NCBI RefSeq assembly: GCF_000143535.2
Contig: NC_037312.1
Location: forward strand, 2,108,001 to 2,172,000
DNA from: Botrytis cinerea B05.10
Taxonomy: Eukaryota > Ascomycota > Leotiomycetes > Helotiales > Sclerotiniaceae
Length of the DNA: 64,000 nucleotides
Reading direction: 5' to 3'
Part shown: positions 24,785-37,700 of the stretch, one piece after another
Numbering within the stretch: the first letter of the stretch is position 1
Layout: every line of letters starts with the position of its first letter
Program-made: the position numbers and the translations under genes
Notes under the pieces: model-generated
What the model was told of the DNA's origin: nothing
Database searches by the model: none
Seen by the model: only the letters and a program-made list of their open reading frames with translations

Positions 24785-24840
24785 AGACTGCGACTGCGAC
24801 TGCGACTGAGACTGACTGAGACCAAGACCAAGACCAAGAC
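24785..24840. repeat. Compound hexanucleotide repeat
   Basis: GACTGC-type units run directly into AAGACC-type units. In one minus-strand frame it reads as alternating Ser-Gln, but no gene is evident. Confidence 0.75.
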
Positions 24841-25712
24841 GGCGAGACGATGAGTACGTAGAGAGACAATTGTTGGAACTGCAATAGAGAGAGGGAGCGC
24901 GATAGATGGGTCCGAGTACGGAGGCGATGAAAGGCCAAAAAAGGAAAAAAAGAGAGAGGCTGGAGAAATGGTGAAAGATGTGATGTGATATGATATGATA
25001 AACGTCGACCTTTCTTTCCATGATTCATTCATCTCTGGACTCTTTTCGTTGGAAAGGCAAATCCCAGTTGACCGAGACCGAGTTGCGGTAGAAGGCGGGG
25101 TTAATGGCGCATTAATCCATTTTAGGAAAGGCCTGGAATTGATAAGGGGAAGCTGCTCAGTTCGCAAGGTGTTGTTGACGTCCGGAAGCATTCTCACAGT
25201 GCACTCACAACACACACTACACTCACAGTCTTACCACGAAGATGTCGATGCGTGTGATGCACCGGCATTCCGCAAGAAGCACAACGTGCGCCGTGGTGAT
25301 TTGTAATCATTCGTCTACTCCGTGTGCACTCAGGTCCAGATTCCGCGAAAATGCAAACAGAGACAGCTGCGGAAGATTCAGGCTGACTGTCCTCGCGGTG
25401 GATGGAAATCGCTAGAAGGAGCGAGTCAACGGTGAGCAAAGAAGGCGCAGCAACCGTACCTGTGATTCATTCACTCATTCTCACTAAACTCTAAAAGGTG
25501 GCGTGGCGCTAAGCGATAAGGCAAGTTCAATGCGCTTCCGCTTCCTCCTTTCAATGCCTACTTAAACACTCCATCGCACCCTCAAACGTCTCCTTCTTTC
25601 TTCCATCATACAACTCCATCAACGCTCTCCACGATAACTTCTTTTGATTCTCCAGAAATCATCTACAATATCATCTACTTCATCAAAAGATTAACACTAC
25701 AAGAACATCATC

Positions 25713-26811
<1,099 letters not shown>

Positions 26812-27406
26812 ATGTTTTTGATTCTATCTGCACATATATTCTTTAGGCGTTTTACGATGACCTGATCCAATGGTGTTATGGGGGCTGGGCAGCAGGTTCT
26901 CATCATAGTGCACTGGCATGTGCCACATTACTGATAGATAGTATTCAATAGTCAAAACTATATTTTTGACATTTAACTCGGTGCTCTTATGAATGTGATG
27001 TTGAATATGATTTAGTATGGAAACAGTTGGTATCTCAATGCTTAACTTCCTTATCGTACCTGAAATGGAGTTGGAGATAATGACGGTGTTATGCTCCACT
27101 ACCTCCACTCATGAAGCTAAAGTGATGCGAGGCTGCAGCCGCACAATGAAATTTATACCCCAGAACCTTTCATGTCCACAATACTTGATGTGCTACAACA
27201 CTTACGAAACTACTTTTTAATACGAACGCAAATTTGATGCGATAAAGCATTAACAATCTACATCTACTCTTTGCGTTTTGAATTGCCAAACTGAGTTTTT
27301 CCAACGAGCGGCCCGCGCTACGGTTTCCGCAAACCCCCACCACGAAGCTTTCGCATGGCATTCGATTCATGCAGTCGTGAATGAAATTATGAATGAATGA
27401 AGAAGT
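26812..27406. other. Intergenic between tandem genes
   Basis: Holds the 3' flank of polyubiquitin and the promoter of the BRAP2-like gene, both on the plus strand. No gene is recognised. Confidence 0.5.
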
Positions 27407-29783
27407 ATGCCATCATACTTTTATCATCTAAAATTCGAATTGTATCCTTTACCAGATTTGGACCCAGAGAAAGTGAGTAAGAGAGAAAGGGAGAGGGAAG
27501 TTTGGGTTCCGGGTGAGGGAACGGATCTTTTTGGCTGTACTTCACCATCCGCAGGTGGAGCTTGCACCTGGCCAAATCATAAACCTGTCGCTTGGGAACA
27601 AAATAGGAGGAGAAAGGGAGGCACTGGGAGCTCGGCAGGTTCTGTGCTGGAAGGAAACTCGAGAAATATTACAAAGGGGACTGGGAATCAGATACAGACG
27701 GGCAGTTTTCAGGACGCTCAGAACGGAGATTTGGATTCGGGGGCAGCAAAAGGAGGGGTCATTGATTGTGGACCTTCACGGCAGATACGACCTGAAGAGT
27801 CGAAAAATCTGGTTGTATTGAGCACGACGAAAAGTTCGCAATCAGAAATCGCACCCCCGCGCGCGAGTTTGGTGGATAAGAAAAGAGATCTGCGAACTTC
27901 AAAAAGGGATTGGAGGTTTGGGAGGGTAAGGGTTGAAGCATTGGATATGGATGGCGTGAGGGGATATCATCGTAGAGGGGAGGGCAGTCAGGGTGGTATT
28001 GTTATGAATGCAGGACTAGAACCGGGTGGTCGAGTTACAAAGGCGAGATTCGAAGAATTACATACTATAGGGGAGAATGGGTTAGAGTTGAAGAATACAG
28101 AGGTGGGGTGGGGAGTGGTGCATCTGTATAGAGAGGGAGAGGAAACACCTGGATTGACGGGCGTGGAAGTTTATAATGCAGATACCGCGACAAATCCTAC
28201 GAATGATGCACAGAGCAATGGGTTGAGTGAGACCGATGGAAAAGATAGTGCAGAGGATTGTACTCTACTATGCATACCTGCTGTGCCGAGCTATCTTACG
28301 TCGAGAGACTTTTTGGGGTTTGTGGGAGAGAAAACGATGTATGAGGTTAGCCATTTTAGAATGGTTATGACGGGGCGGATGAATAGGTATATGGTACTCA
28401 TGAAGTTCAGAGATGGTAATGTGGCAAAGAAATGGAAGGCAGAATGGGATGGCAAAGTCTTTAATAGTATGGAGGTACGTTTTCACTTTAGCATGATGCA
28501 TCTTTGTTTAGAACTGACGATATTCAATATAGCCAGAAACCTGCCATGTCATGTTTATAAAATCAATCACTTTCCAAACTCCCACCTCCTCCAAATCAAA
28601 TACAAGTTTCCCAGAACTATCCCACGATCCTTTCACGCCAGGTCCGATACAAAATAACCTTAAACCTTTCCCTCCTCCCACTCCCAATCTCGTCGAACTT
28701 CCTACCTGTCCTGTCTGCCTCGAGAGAATGGACGATACCACGGGCCTCTTCACGATTCTCTGTCAGCACGTCTTTCACTGTGCATGTCTTGAAAAATGGC
28801 GTGGCACAGGTTGCCCCGTTTGTCGACATACCAATCCTTCACTAGCAATTGCTTCTCAGCAGTCCACCACACCGTATGACCCAGGAAATCCACCATTTGG
28901 AAGTGGCGAAGCGTCACTATGTAGTATTTGCGATTGCACAGATGACCTCTGGATCTGTCTCATATGCGGAAATGTTGGATGCGGACGCTACAAAGGCGGG
29001 CACGCCAAAGAACACTGGAAAGACTCCGCGCATAACTTTGCACTGGAAATCGAAACCCAACATGTGTGGGATTACGCGGGTGATATTTGGGTTCATCGAC
29101 TCATCCGCGATAAAGGCGATAATAGCAAAGTCATCGAACTCCCCTCGTCACGTCCTAGGGGTGCACTGGCGCCCGCGGAAGATGTGGATATGGTTCCGCG
29201 GGAAAAACTCGAAAATGCAGGATTGGAATTCACGCATCTTTTGACGTCGCAATTGGAGAGTCAGAGGGTTTATTTCGAGGAGTTGGTCAGCAAAGCGGTT
29301 GCGAAAGCCAGCGCGGCGAGTGAAAAGGCTATTCTTGCGAGTCGCGATGCGGAAGTGGCGTTGGGGAAGTTGGGAGAGTTGGAGGAGAAGTATCGGAAGT
29401 TGAGTGTGGATACGTTGCCGGGTTTGGAGAAGGAGTTGGAGAGGGAGAAGAGGAAGGCGGAGAAGGCGCAGGAGATTGCGAGGGCTATGGGGAAGAGTTT
29501 GAGGGAGGAAAAGAAGGTGTCGGAGGGGTTGATGGAGAGGATTGGGTTTGTGAATGAGGGGGTGAGGAGGAAGGAAGAGGAGGTGAGGGGGGTGAGGGAG
29601 GAGTGTGAGGAGTTGAGAGAGGCGAATAGGGACTTGATGGTTATGATCAGTGGGAGGGAGAAGATTAGGGAGATGGAGGAGGCGGGGGAGTTGGGCGAGG
29701 GCGAGGCGGAGGCCGCGGGGGTTAGTGTGGGGGAGAAGGAGGCGGATAGGAAAAAGAAGGGAAAGGGGAAGGGGAGGAAATAG
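27407..29783 (+). CDS. BRAP2/Etp1-like RING and UBP-finger protein
   Basis: Exons 27407-28474 and 28533-29783 join in phase 0 to 772 residues. The BRAP2 domain spans about 285-370 (CTLLCIPAVPSYLTSRDFLGF, crossing the intron into PETCHVMFIK). A RING finger at about 415-454 has CPVC, CQHVFHCAC and CPVC. A UBP-type zinc finger at about 486-550 has CSICDC, WICLICGNVGCGRY and HWKDSAHNFALE. A long coiled coil (about 590-745, Glu/Lys/Arg-rich) ends in a basic KKKGKGKGRK tail. This order matches human BRAP/IMP and yeast Etp1, which bind ubiquitin and probably act as E3 ligases. The N-terminal 280 residues are poorly conserved in appearance and may hide an unrecognised intron near 27472 (GTGAGT). The DNA of the coiled-coil part is strongly purine-biased. 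Confidence 0.9.
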
Positions 29784-29920
29784 AGATGTGGGCGCGGATG
29801 ATGGAAAGAGGCGATTGATTCTATCTTGGCGTAACATAACATGGTTCGGCGAATGGGGTTTGTTTTGTTTTGGTATTGGTATTGGGATTGGGGTAATTGG
29901 GAAACGGAATGATATAAAAT

Positions 29921-29968
29921 GAAGTTGAAGTTGAAGTTGAAGTGAAAGGTGGTGGTGGTGGTGGTGGT
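29921..29968. repeat. GAAGTT and GGT short tandem repeats
   Basis: About 3.5 units of GAAGTT followed within a few bases by seven GGT units. Confidence 0.8.
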
Positions 29969-30068
29969 ATTGCTTGCTCGATACTAGGTACATGCACATA
30001 CATGAGATAAATGAATGAATGACTACAATGTATCTTTACGAGTAGTCAGGTACAGACAGAGAGAGAGA

Positions 30069-30085
30069 GGGGGGGGGGGGGGGGG
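30069..30085. repeat. G17 homopolymer inside GA repeat
   Basis: Seventeen consecutive G on the plus strand, flanked on both sides by GAGAGA. The length may be affected by sequencing error. Confidence 0.8.
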
Positions 30086-30313
30086 AGAGAGAGATAGATT
30101 TATAGGCAAATCAATCAAGGAAAAAAGCTAAAATAAAATAAAAACATATCATGTATGTCAAGTACATCAAGTATATCTCTTCTCTTCCCTTCACTTCATC
30201 CAAAAGGTCATCCAAACAGTCCGTGAACATGTTATTTATTCTTTCTCATCTACTACTCATTTCCCCAATGTATCTCTCTCTCACACACACTCTCTCTCTC
30301 TGCCCCCCCTCTC

Positions 30314-30352
30314 CACAACTCACAACTTACAACTCACAACTCACAACTCACA
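30314..30352. repeat. ACAACTC heptamer tandem repeat
   Basis: About five units of a 7-base motif (ACAACTC, one copy ACAACTT) in tandem, preceded by CT-rich sequence. Confidence 0.8.
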
Positions 30353-30939
30353 ATACAAATCGCAAACTACAAATCACACCCCACAACCCTACACCACAAC
30401 TTGCTTGCTTCCTGCTCGATTACTTCATTTCAATCAATCTTTCATTTCAATCAACTTTTTATTCGATGAGAGGAGATATCAATCATATATAGATATGCTA
30501 CATTGCACACCCATCACAATAGCCATCCATACACACATCAATACAAATACACCATAATATCATCCCGCCAAAAAAAAAAGGGACAGAACAAGCACCATTG
30601 AAATTTGGAAACAGTCTGAAAAAAAAATACAAATGTTCATCTCTAGAATTTCTTTGGCCACCCAAAAGAAGAAAAATGCATGCATCCATAAAAACATGTA
30701 ATGCGTGACCCTTTTAACCCCCAAAGCCAAAAGCCAAAGCCCGAATTCAATAAGATACGATAGAGAAATGGCAAAAAAACGGCCAGGTAATGAAGTCCAT
30801 CCATAAATTACTTTGCTCCTTCCTTTCCTCGTACCCTAGTTTCTCCTCTCCATGACTTTTCATCCAAAAAAAAAGTACCTCTGTCCATAGTTTCCTCCAC
30901 TTCAAATCTGTTACTCGTCCAGCGATCCTTCCCCCCCCC

Positions 30940-32274
30940 TTACATGATAATAGCCGGAACGTCAACATTGGCCTTGATGCTCTTGTGTGGGAGGATGCTA
31001 CCTCCATTTACATAAATCTCATCACCAATCGTAACGTCATCACCCAATACACTGACATTTTCCAAACGTGCCCATTTACCGATAGTGGAGTTCCAGCCTA
31101 CGATAGTGCTCTTGACCCAAGCGTGATCCTTGACTTTGGAGCCCTCGAGGAGAACACAACGTTGTAAACGAACACCATCACCGATAACAACATTGGGACC
31201 AATTGTTACGTTGGGACCAATGCGGCAGTTCTTGCCAATCTTGGCAGAAGGGTCGATCAAGACGTTACCGCCGTGTACGTATGGGGTGTTTGGTGGAGTA
31301 AGGAGCTTGGAGCCCTTCTTGGTAAGGGAGGAGAGGTAAAGACAAGTACCGGAGAGGAAATCCTTAGGTTGCCCAACATCCATCCAGAATCCTTCCAAAT
31401 CGAAAGAGTGCAATTGACCATCGGCGCAAATGGCAGGGAAAGTCTCTTGTTCGATTGAGGTAGGGCGGAGGTCGATGCGCTTGAGGACACTTGGGTTTAA
31501 GATGTAGATACCAGCGTTAATGCGGTTTCCGACGAACTCGACTGGCTTCTCTACGAATCGATCGATTCTGGATGCGTGGTTTGGTTTATGAACCACGACA
31601 CCATATTTGGATGGTTCTTCAACCTTGGTTACGACAATGGTACCTTCATCGCCGTGTTTCTTGTGGAACGCAGCCAAATCTGCGAAAGGATATTCACAGA
31701 TGACATCTGAGTTCAGAACGAAGAAAGGAGCATCATCCTTTCCGAGAATTTCTTCCGCGAGTTTAAGAGGACCAGCTGTACCTAATGGTTCGGATTCGAT
31801 GGAGAATGTGATTTTCACGTTGAATCTTTCTTCGTACTATATGTGCCTGCATTAACTTCTGCAGTGTAACCCATGAATTTTTTTTTTCTAGGTGGTAGTT
31901 GTGAATCATACCTCAGCCAAATACTTTTCCATAACCTCTGGACGATAATTTACGGCCAGCACAATATCTGTAACTCCAGCTTCTGCCAAGGCTTCGACTT
32001 GATGTAAAATCATGCGTTTGTTACCGAATTCGACTAAAGGCTTTGGGAGGGTAAGAGTCTACATGCAATAGTCAGTTGATGGGTGTCTTTTGGAAGCTTG
32101 GTAGCTTGTGCGAAGGGCGCCATGTAGATTTTGGATATCGCATCATGGCATTGGGAGAACGTACGAGTGGGCGAAGACGGGTGCCAAAGCCACCGACAAG
32201 AATGAGAGCTATTTGAACACGTTAGCGATACATTGCCCCAAGGTCTGCGAATGCGGAAACGGCTTACCCTTCAT
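30940..32274 (-). CDS. mpg1: Mannose-1-phosphate guanylyltransferase (GDP-mannose pyrophosphorylase)
   Basis: Makes GDP-mannose from mannose-1-phosphate and GTP in the cytosol, the donor for N- and O-glycans, GPI anchors and wall mannans. Exons 32274-32268, 32208-32165, 32058-31912 and 31836-30940 give 364 residues, the usual fungal length. The first coding exon is only seven bases. The nucleotidyltransferase signature [18 protein letters not shown] begins at residue 8. [31 protein letters not shown] and [14 protein letters not shown] follow. The C-terminal half is a left-handed beta-helix of hexapeptide repeats ([37 protein letters not shown]). No key residue appears missing. Essential in yeast (PSA1/VIG9). 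Confidence 0.96.
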
Positions 32275-32937
32275 TTTGAGAGTTTGTACGAAGTGAAATG
32301 TGTGGAAAGGTTGTATGTATTGCTAGTTCGACCCCACAGTGGAAGAGGATCAGAACAAGTGTCGAGAAGAAGTAAAATTGAGCTGGATGGTGATGACCAC
32401 TTGGACTCAATGGACGACAGTGAATGTTGCGGTGTCCTTGTGAATGGGATATGCTCCAGCACGAATTGATTGGTGTGAAGGAGAAAAGAAGAGGCAGAGT
32501 GTACAATTAAAATTGATTCGAAACAGAAATCAACGAATGGATTTGTTGCTATTAAAGTATTTAGCAAAAAAGAAGAAGGTTGAATTGAATTGAATTGAAT
32601 TACAAAAGCTCCAAGTTCTCTTTTTTTAAGTTGTTGTCGTTGATGAAGTTGGGAAGAATTTATGTTGAGAAGAAGTGTGAATGGAAGAGTGAGAGTGAGT
32701 TAAGTGTAAGAGTAAGTGTAATAAGTGTAATAAGTGTAAGTGTAGGTCTAATAAATGTAGGGGTAATAATAAGTGTGCGGTACGTACACAGTAGGATCAG
32801 AGAAGGCCACTGTGTCAATCAATGGATGGGTCGATGGATGGACGGACGGTACTCACTAGCCAATCTATTTTGGGGGAGAGGGGGGGAAAGGGATGGGAGG
32901 GGATGGGAGGGGATGGAGGGATGGAGGGATGAGCAGA

Positions 32938-33053
32938 ATGAGCAGAACGAGCACAACCAGCAGAATGAGCACAACCAGCACAACCAGCAGAACCAGCAGA
33001 ACCAACAGCACAACCAGCACAACCAACAGCACAACCAGCACAAACGAACGAAC
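32938..33053. repeat. Minisatellite with 9-base-like units (AACCAGCAG/AACGAGCAC type)
   Basis: About 115 bases of imperfect tandem copies of GAACGAGCA, CAACCAGCA and GAACCAGCA type. The plus strand would read as Asn/Gln/His-rich peptide, the minus strand as Cys/Trp/Leu-rich. It lies about 660 bases upstream of the GDP-mannose pyrophosphorylase start. Confidence 0.85.
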
Positions 33054-34420
33054 TCGCTTTCCTTCCTGAAATTGTCCTTTCTCCATTGGTGTTTGAAGTG
33101 TTTGAAGCGTTTGATCGCACTGGGGAAAGGGGCTACGCTACGCAATAAGCCGTAGAAGGAATCAAATCTAATCAAATAAGAAGTGGCTCTGCAATAAGAT
33201 TGACATCCCATCCAGCCCTTTCCATTGGCTGGACGCTGCACAATCCAATGGATTCCCATTGAAAGAACACGTTCTCGACTGTTATATGGTCGACGCGAAC
33301 GTCTCTTGCTGGCACATTTAAAATTGAAGGGCAGGTAGGTAGCTCTGCCTTGGAGTATTATCGTACAAGAGGTGCTGCTTGCTCGTATCACACATTGTCT
33401 GGTCAGGTACTCGATGCCGGTGTTCATTTCTGCTCCGCCCTGTTCCTGCGACTCATCTGCTGCTGACGATATGTGCACATAAATGCCAAACGAGCACGGG
33501 GAGATACGGGTCGCTAGCGAAAGGATGCACGATGTATAATGTAAAGATCTCAAGGCCGTCTAGGTAATGGCAAAGTATCTAGATATCCACATTCCATGAC
33601 TTGCAAAATAGGAGAACGAGGTCATTAAGGTTAGAAGCCAGAACTGCCTGTTCTACCCTACCTGCGTAAGGTTAATCAGTCTTGGCCTGTAAGGGAACCC
33701 CGTTAATATTCATCTTACACACAAGCTCCTCCACCCCCCTATTCGCAAACTCAAATAACTGAGGATGCCATATCGAGCGTTGTCTACATCGTATGTATAT
33801 CCCTTTCCCGTCCATCTTACACATTCGTGATTTAAACCCCCCCTCCCCCCCAATACACCACCAATATAACACAAGACAACGCGCAAGACGATGCCCCCAA
33901 GCAGCTTCACGTCCTACTTCCTCATCTGCATTCAAGCAGCAAGAATCGTACCCAAAAAAAAACTAATCGTCCTCTCGTGTTCTTCAATGGCATAAAAGTC
34001 GTAAGATGTACTGATACCTGCTTTCCCCCTTCATACGAGGTGGTGGAAGTCGCCGATCCGAACTATCGTTGCCCTTCCGTATCAGAAAGCATCACGAGAT
34101 GTGAAAAAAAAAAAGGATAATGTGGCAGTGCATCAAAACTAAAACTTGACACTATCAAGACGCCACATCCCTCGGCGGTTTTATGAGCTGGTTGCCGATC
34201 AAACATCAATTAGGTCGTCTTGATGCTGACGGATCTCGTCAATACTCAACCACCGTCGTTACTCAGCATGCATGCCAAAGGGGAGTGAGTGACTGATGTT
34301 GCGATTCTAGTTTGCACCATAATATATGGCAATTCTCATATTCTAGCTGTTGACTCGAGCTTCATAATAGTTTGCTGGAATGGGAGTTTTTGCAAATGGT
34401 TCGGGTTACCATAGTTGGTG

Positions 34421-34446
34421 ATCCATCCATCCATCCATCCATCCAT
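34421..34446. repeat. (ATCC)n microsatellite
   Basis: Six ATCC units just upstream of the HET-domain gene start. Confidence 0.85.
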
Positions 34447-34508
34447 CGATTTTTGATCCGAGCTCGCTGGATTAATCAAATCACAACCATTGGCATATCA
34501 CCAATCTC

Positions 34509-36491
34509 ATGAACAGCATGAGCAGCTCCGAATATTCAATGAAACAGCCATCCTTAAAAAAAAACCGCACAATTTATCTGCATTCTGCGAGATCCCCTTC
34601 CAAAATGACACCCTACTCCCAACCCCTTTCCCTCCCTAATCGCGAAATTCGCATCCTCATCCTCCAACCCCTAAGCCAAGGCACCCCAATTCAATGCACC
34701 GTCGAAACCATCTCTCTCCTCTCCCGTTCCTCATACGAAGCATTGTCTTATGTCTGGGGCGATGCCTCCATCCGACAAACCATCACATTCAATGACGCTC
34801 CCTTCTCTGTTACTCAAAACCTGGCGATTGCATTACATCATCTCAGACTACCTAACAGACCGCGAAGGCTTTGGGTTGATGCCATATGTATCAATCAATC
34901 TGATATTAAAGAACGCAATGAACAGGTCACGCTGATGGGTGAGATTTATTCTATGGCGAAACCAGTTTTAGTTTGGCTGGGTGAGACGTTTGAGGGGTGT
35001 GAGGAAGCCTTTGATTTGATGTCTAAAATCGCTATTGCAAGTGAAGATGAAATTATAGAGGAGGAGTCTCAAACCATGTTTTCTTTTTATATTCAGCTTG
35101 TTAAGAAAGAATGGTTTACTCGTCTATGGACCATACAAGAACTGGCACTAGCGGATCAGGAACCCCTAGTTGGTTGTGGATTCACCTGGACTACCTGGAG
35201 TGTACTGTCAAAAGTGTGGCAAAAAGTTGCGATGATTGAATTCACGAAAATGGGAATGATTATGATGGAACCTGGCGTTGAGAATGAGAATTCAGACAAA
35301 ACTGTTGTTTCGCAAGGTGTACGCACCAGTACTATCAAAGTCGATCTTCTTAATAATTTACGCACGGCAGTTACTGATAAAAAAGGTGAAGACCTCCGGG
35401 ATCTGTTACTCAACACCGTTACATCTAAAGCAACAGAACCCAGAGATAGGATATATGGTCTACTAGGCATGATGAGTTCCTCGGACAGAAAAGCCATCAT
35501 AGTAGATTACAATCGACCTCTTGGAACAATATACGCAGACGCCATATCCCACATCTTCCATAAGGGAAAGGGACCTTCCTTTCTTTCCGGCTTGGAACTA
35601 GCAGGTCCCAATCCGCCAATCCAGTATTCTTCCTTTCCATCATGGGTGCCAAGATTAGGCAGCGAATCTCTTCTTCATTCTACCCTTTATCACCCCCCAG
35701 GTATAGGTGTCTCAGGAGCGGGTAGCACCGCCATCAATGGTCACATATCTCCCGATCTCAAAACCCTCTACATCAGAGGTCTTCCCATCGACACCATTGC
35801 TGAGAAATTTACCTTTGGCTTAGACAATGAATGTCTTACTCAACTCCCCCACATCGAAGAAATGGTCCTCAAAGCACAACATTTCGCAACCCGCCACTCA
35901 CATCATCGACCCTACCTGCACGCTTTCAAAACCAAAGAACCAGTATGGAGAACCCTAATCGCAAACAAACTCTACACTGGAGCCGGCCGGGAAGTGGCAC
36001 CCGATGCTTACGGCGAGATGTACGATATACTGATCAACAATAATACGCAGAAATGCCATACCAATCACCATATTTCCCATCCAGAAGCCGATAGGTCGCA
36101 CAGCTACATTGACAAAACTAGAGACTATAGACTTTCCCTCCTAAACCGCCTCCCCAATTCCGCATTCTTCATCACCACAACCGGGTTCTATGGCGTGGCT
36201 CCTAGTTCGATAGATGTTGGGGATCAGATTGCGATTTGGTTTGGGGCATCTGCTCCTTTTGTTTTGAGAAGGTGGGAGGATATCAAAGGACGGAATCGAT
36301 CACAGGGTGGTGATAGTGATGATGATAGTAAGTATTCCGATACCGCAAAAGCACAAGGAAAAGAAGAAGATCAAAGTAAAATATTCGCAGCCGTCGCAGT
36401 AGCATATGTAGCGGGTATCATGGATGGAGAGATAGTGGATGAGGTTTATTGTGAGGATTTGGAAGAGGATGTTGTGTTTACTATTCGATAG
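34509..36491 (+). CDS. HET-domain (heterokaryon-incompatibility type) protein
   Basis: A single open frame of 660 residues. The HET domain sits at about residues 75-230: YEALSYVWGD, LWVDAICINQSDIKERNEQV, MGEIYSMAKPVLVWLGE and WFTRLWTIQELALA. TEPRDRIYGLLGM follows, also typical of the family. The rest is a long C-terminal region without a second recognisable domain. It includes FPSWVP and, near the end, an acidic Ser/Asp patch. HET proteins mediate non-self recognition and programmed cell death on fusion of unlike strains, and many are polymorphic. Whether this one is active in incompatibility cannot be told. ATG 34509 gives the longest frame. ATG 34605 (MTPYSQPL) is an equally good start nearer the conserved part. 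Confidence 0.88.
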   Translation: MNSMSSSEYSMKQPSLKKNRTIYLHSARSPSKMTPYSQPLSLPNREIRILILQPLSQGTPIQCTVETISLLSRSSYEALSYVWGDASIRQTITFNDAPFSVTQNLAIALHHLRLPNRPRRLWVDAICINQSDIKERNEQVTLMGEIYSMAKPVLVWLGETFEGCEEAFDLMSKIAIASEDEIIEEESQTMFSFYIQLVKKEWFTRLWTIQELALADQEPLVGCGFTWTTWSVLSKVWQKVAMIEFTKMGMIMMEPGVENENSDKTVVSQGVRTSTIKVDLLNNLRTAVTDKKGEDLRDLLLNTVTSKATEPRDRIYGLLGMMSSSDRKAIIVDYNRPLGTIYADAISHIFHKGKGPSFLSGLELAGPNPPIQYSSFPSWVPRLGSESLLHSTLYHPPGIGVSGAGSTAINGHISPDLKTLYIRGLPIDTIAEKFTFGLDNECLTQLPHIEEMVLKAQHFATRHSHHRPYLHAFKTKEPVWRTLIANKLYTGAGREVAPDAYGEMYDILINNNTQKCHTNHHISHPEADRSHSYIDKTRDYRLSLLNRLPNSAFFITTTGFYGVAPSSIDVGDQIAIWFGASAPFVLRRWEDIKGRNRSQGGDSDDDSKYSDTAKAQGKEEDQSKIFAAVAVAYVAGIMDGEIVDEVYCEDLEEDVVFTIR

Positions 36492-36620
36492 GATTTAGAG
36501 GGGGGATTCTTTAGGTAGGCAGGTAGCTCTCTACTTTTTTTTTTTCCTATTTTTCCGTTTTGCATTTTGCGTTTTGTAGGGGAATGACGGTATTTTTTGT
36601 CTTTTATTATTTTATTTTTT

Positions 36621-36684
36621 ATATATTCATATATTCATATATTCATATATGTTTAGATAGGTAGGTAGGTAGGTAGGTAGGTAG
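36621..36684. repeat. ATTCATAT and GTAG tandem repeats
   Basis: Four ATTCATAT units (36621-36650), then seven GTAG units (36656-36684). Confidence 0.8.
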
Positions 36685-37244
36685 TTAATTAGTTGGATAG
36701 ATACCTATATAGATACATATGAATGTAACTCGAGATGGAGAATCGCATGTAGTACAGTTAGAATCGTATATTCATTGTGAGTTTATAATGAATAAATACC
36801 TCGATATTCAATTTATCAACCAACCAGCCAACCACCTACTCATATCTATCTCTTCATCTCTCTATCTATCTACCTACCGATCTATCTATATATTCATTCA
36901 CTTCTTCCTTAAACAATTTAACTACTTGCTTACTTATTATTTACTTACTTATTTGCTCATCAAACAATATAACACAACACAATAAAACACGAGAATACCT
37001 AACAAAAAGTAAAAAAGTAAATATAAAAAAATAGATACGCAAATGGAAAATGGTAATAAATATTAAGAATTATAAGAGTAATACGATTCCGAAACGGAAG
37101 GATCAGCTGGGAGGGAGGGAGGAAAGAAGGAAGGGAGGGATAGATGTTTATTATTATTCTTCTGGTAATTCTTTATAAATCGAGGGAGAAAAAGTACAAG
37201 AAGAGAAGAGAAGAGAAGAGTCAAGCACTCTATCTAGCTATCTG

Positions 37245-37266
37245 TATATATATATATATATATATA
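37245..37266. repeat. (TA)n microsatellite
   Basis: Eleven TA units, preceded by AAGAG pentamers at about 37200-37220. Confidence 0.8.
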
Positions 37267-37441
37267 AATACATACAATAAATATAAACATCTCCCTCGAT
37301 CAACGAATAGAATTTACAATTTACAATTTTACACGATTGAGTTACCTATTGATAGCCAGACTTCCAGACTTCCAGATTTCCAGATGGAATCGGCAGAAAG
37401 GAAAATATAATGTAAAGGAATGTAAAGGAAAAGATAGGAAA

Positions 37442-37470
37442 AAAAATAGGAAAGGAAAGGAAAGGAAAGG
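37442..37470. repeat. (GGAAA)n microsatellite
   Basis: Four to five GGAAA units in an A-rich context. Confidence 0.75.
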
Positions 37471-37700
37471 ATAATACCCTCCCTATCTATATCTAGTGAG
37501 TTTCTCTATATTTGACTCGAGAAAGATAAAAGACATATGATAAATCATGCATGATGTTTGTATACTATATATATACATATATACATACGTACCTACCTAC
37601 CGACCTACCTACCGATGTATACTCGAGTAAATGTAGATTTGTATATGTACGATATATATCCATCTATCCATCTATCCATCTATCTACACATATTTCCCCC

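Larger units (their letters stand above)
21971..25712. other. Long intergenic stretch rich in simple sequence
   Basis: Downstream of the regulator gene and upstream of polyubiquitin. From 22.2 to 23.4 kb it is dense in CT, GAAA and T runs. Around 24.2 and 24.8 kb there are hexamer repeats (CAGTTC; GACTGC and AAGACC). Open frames here follow the repeats and look spurious. The last 150 bases before 25713 are rich in CT and CATCA, consistent with a 5' leader. Confidence 0.45.
29784..30939. other. Intergenic between converging genes, repeat-rich
   Basis: The 3' flanks of the BRAP2-like gene and of GDP-mannose pyrophosphorylase. It contains TTGAAG and GGT repeats (29921-29968), a G17 run inside GA repeats (about 30056-30094) and ACAACTC repeats (30314-30352). 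No gene is recognised. Confidence 0.5.
32275..34508. other. Intergenic between divergent genes, with minisatellite
   Basis: Upstream of both GDP-mannose pyrophosphorylase (-) and the HET gene (+). It contains TGAAT and AGTGTAA repeats (about 32580-32760), a large 9-base-unit minisatellite (32938-33053) and an ATCC repeat (34421-34446). Open frames across the minisatellite exist in several frames because the unit length is a multiple of three. Confidence 0.5.

Noticed and set aside
29148..29999. 283-codon open frame antisense to the BRAP2-like gene
   Set aside because: It mirrors the purine-rich coiled-coil codons of the sense gene, so it lacks stops by composition only.
32819..33553. 244-codon minus frame with Cys/Trp/Leu repeats
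   Set aside because: Its striking part is the reverse of the minisatellite; the flanks show no domain or start context.
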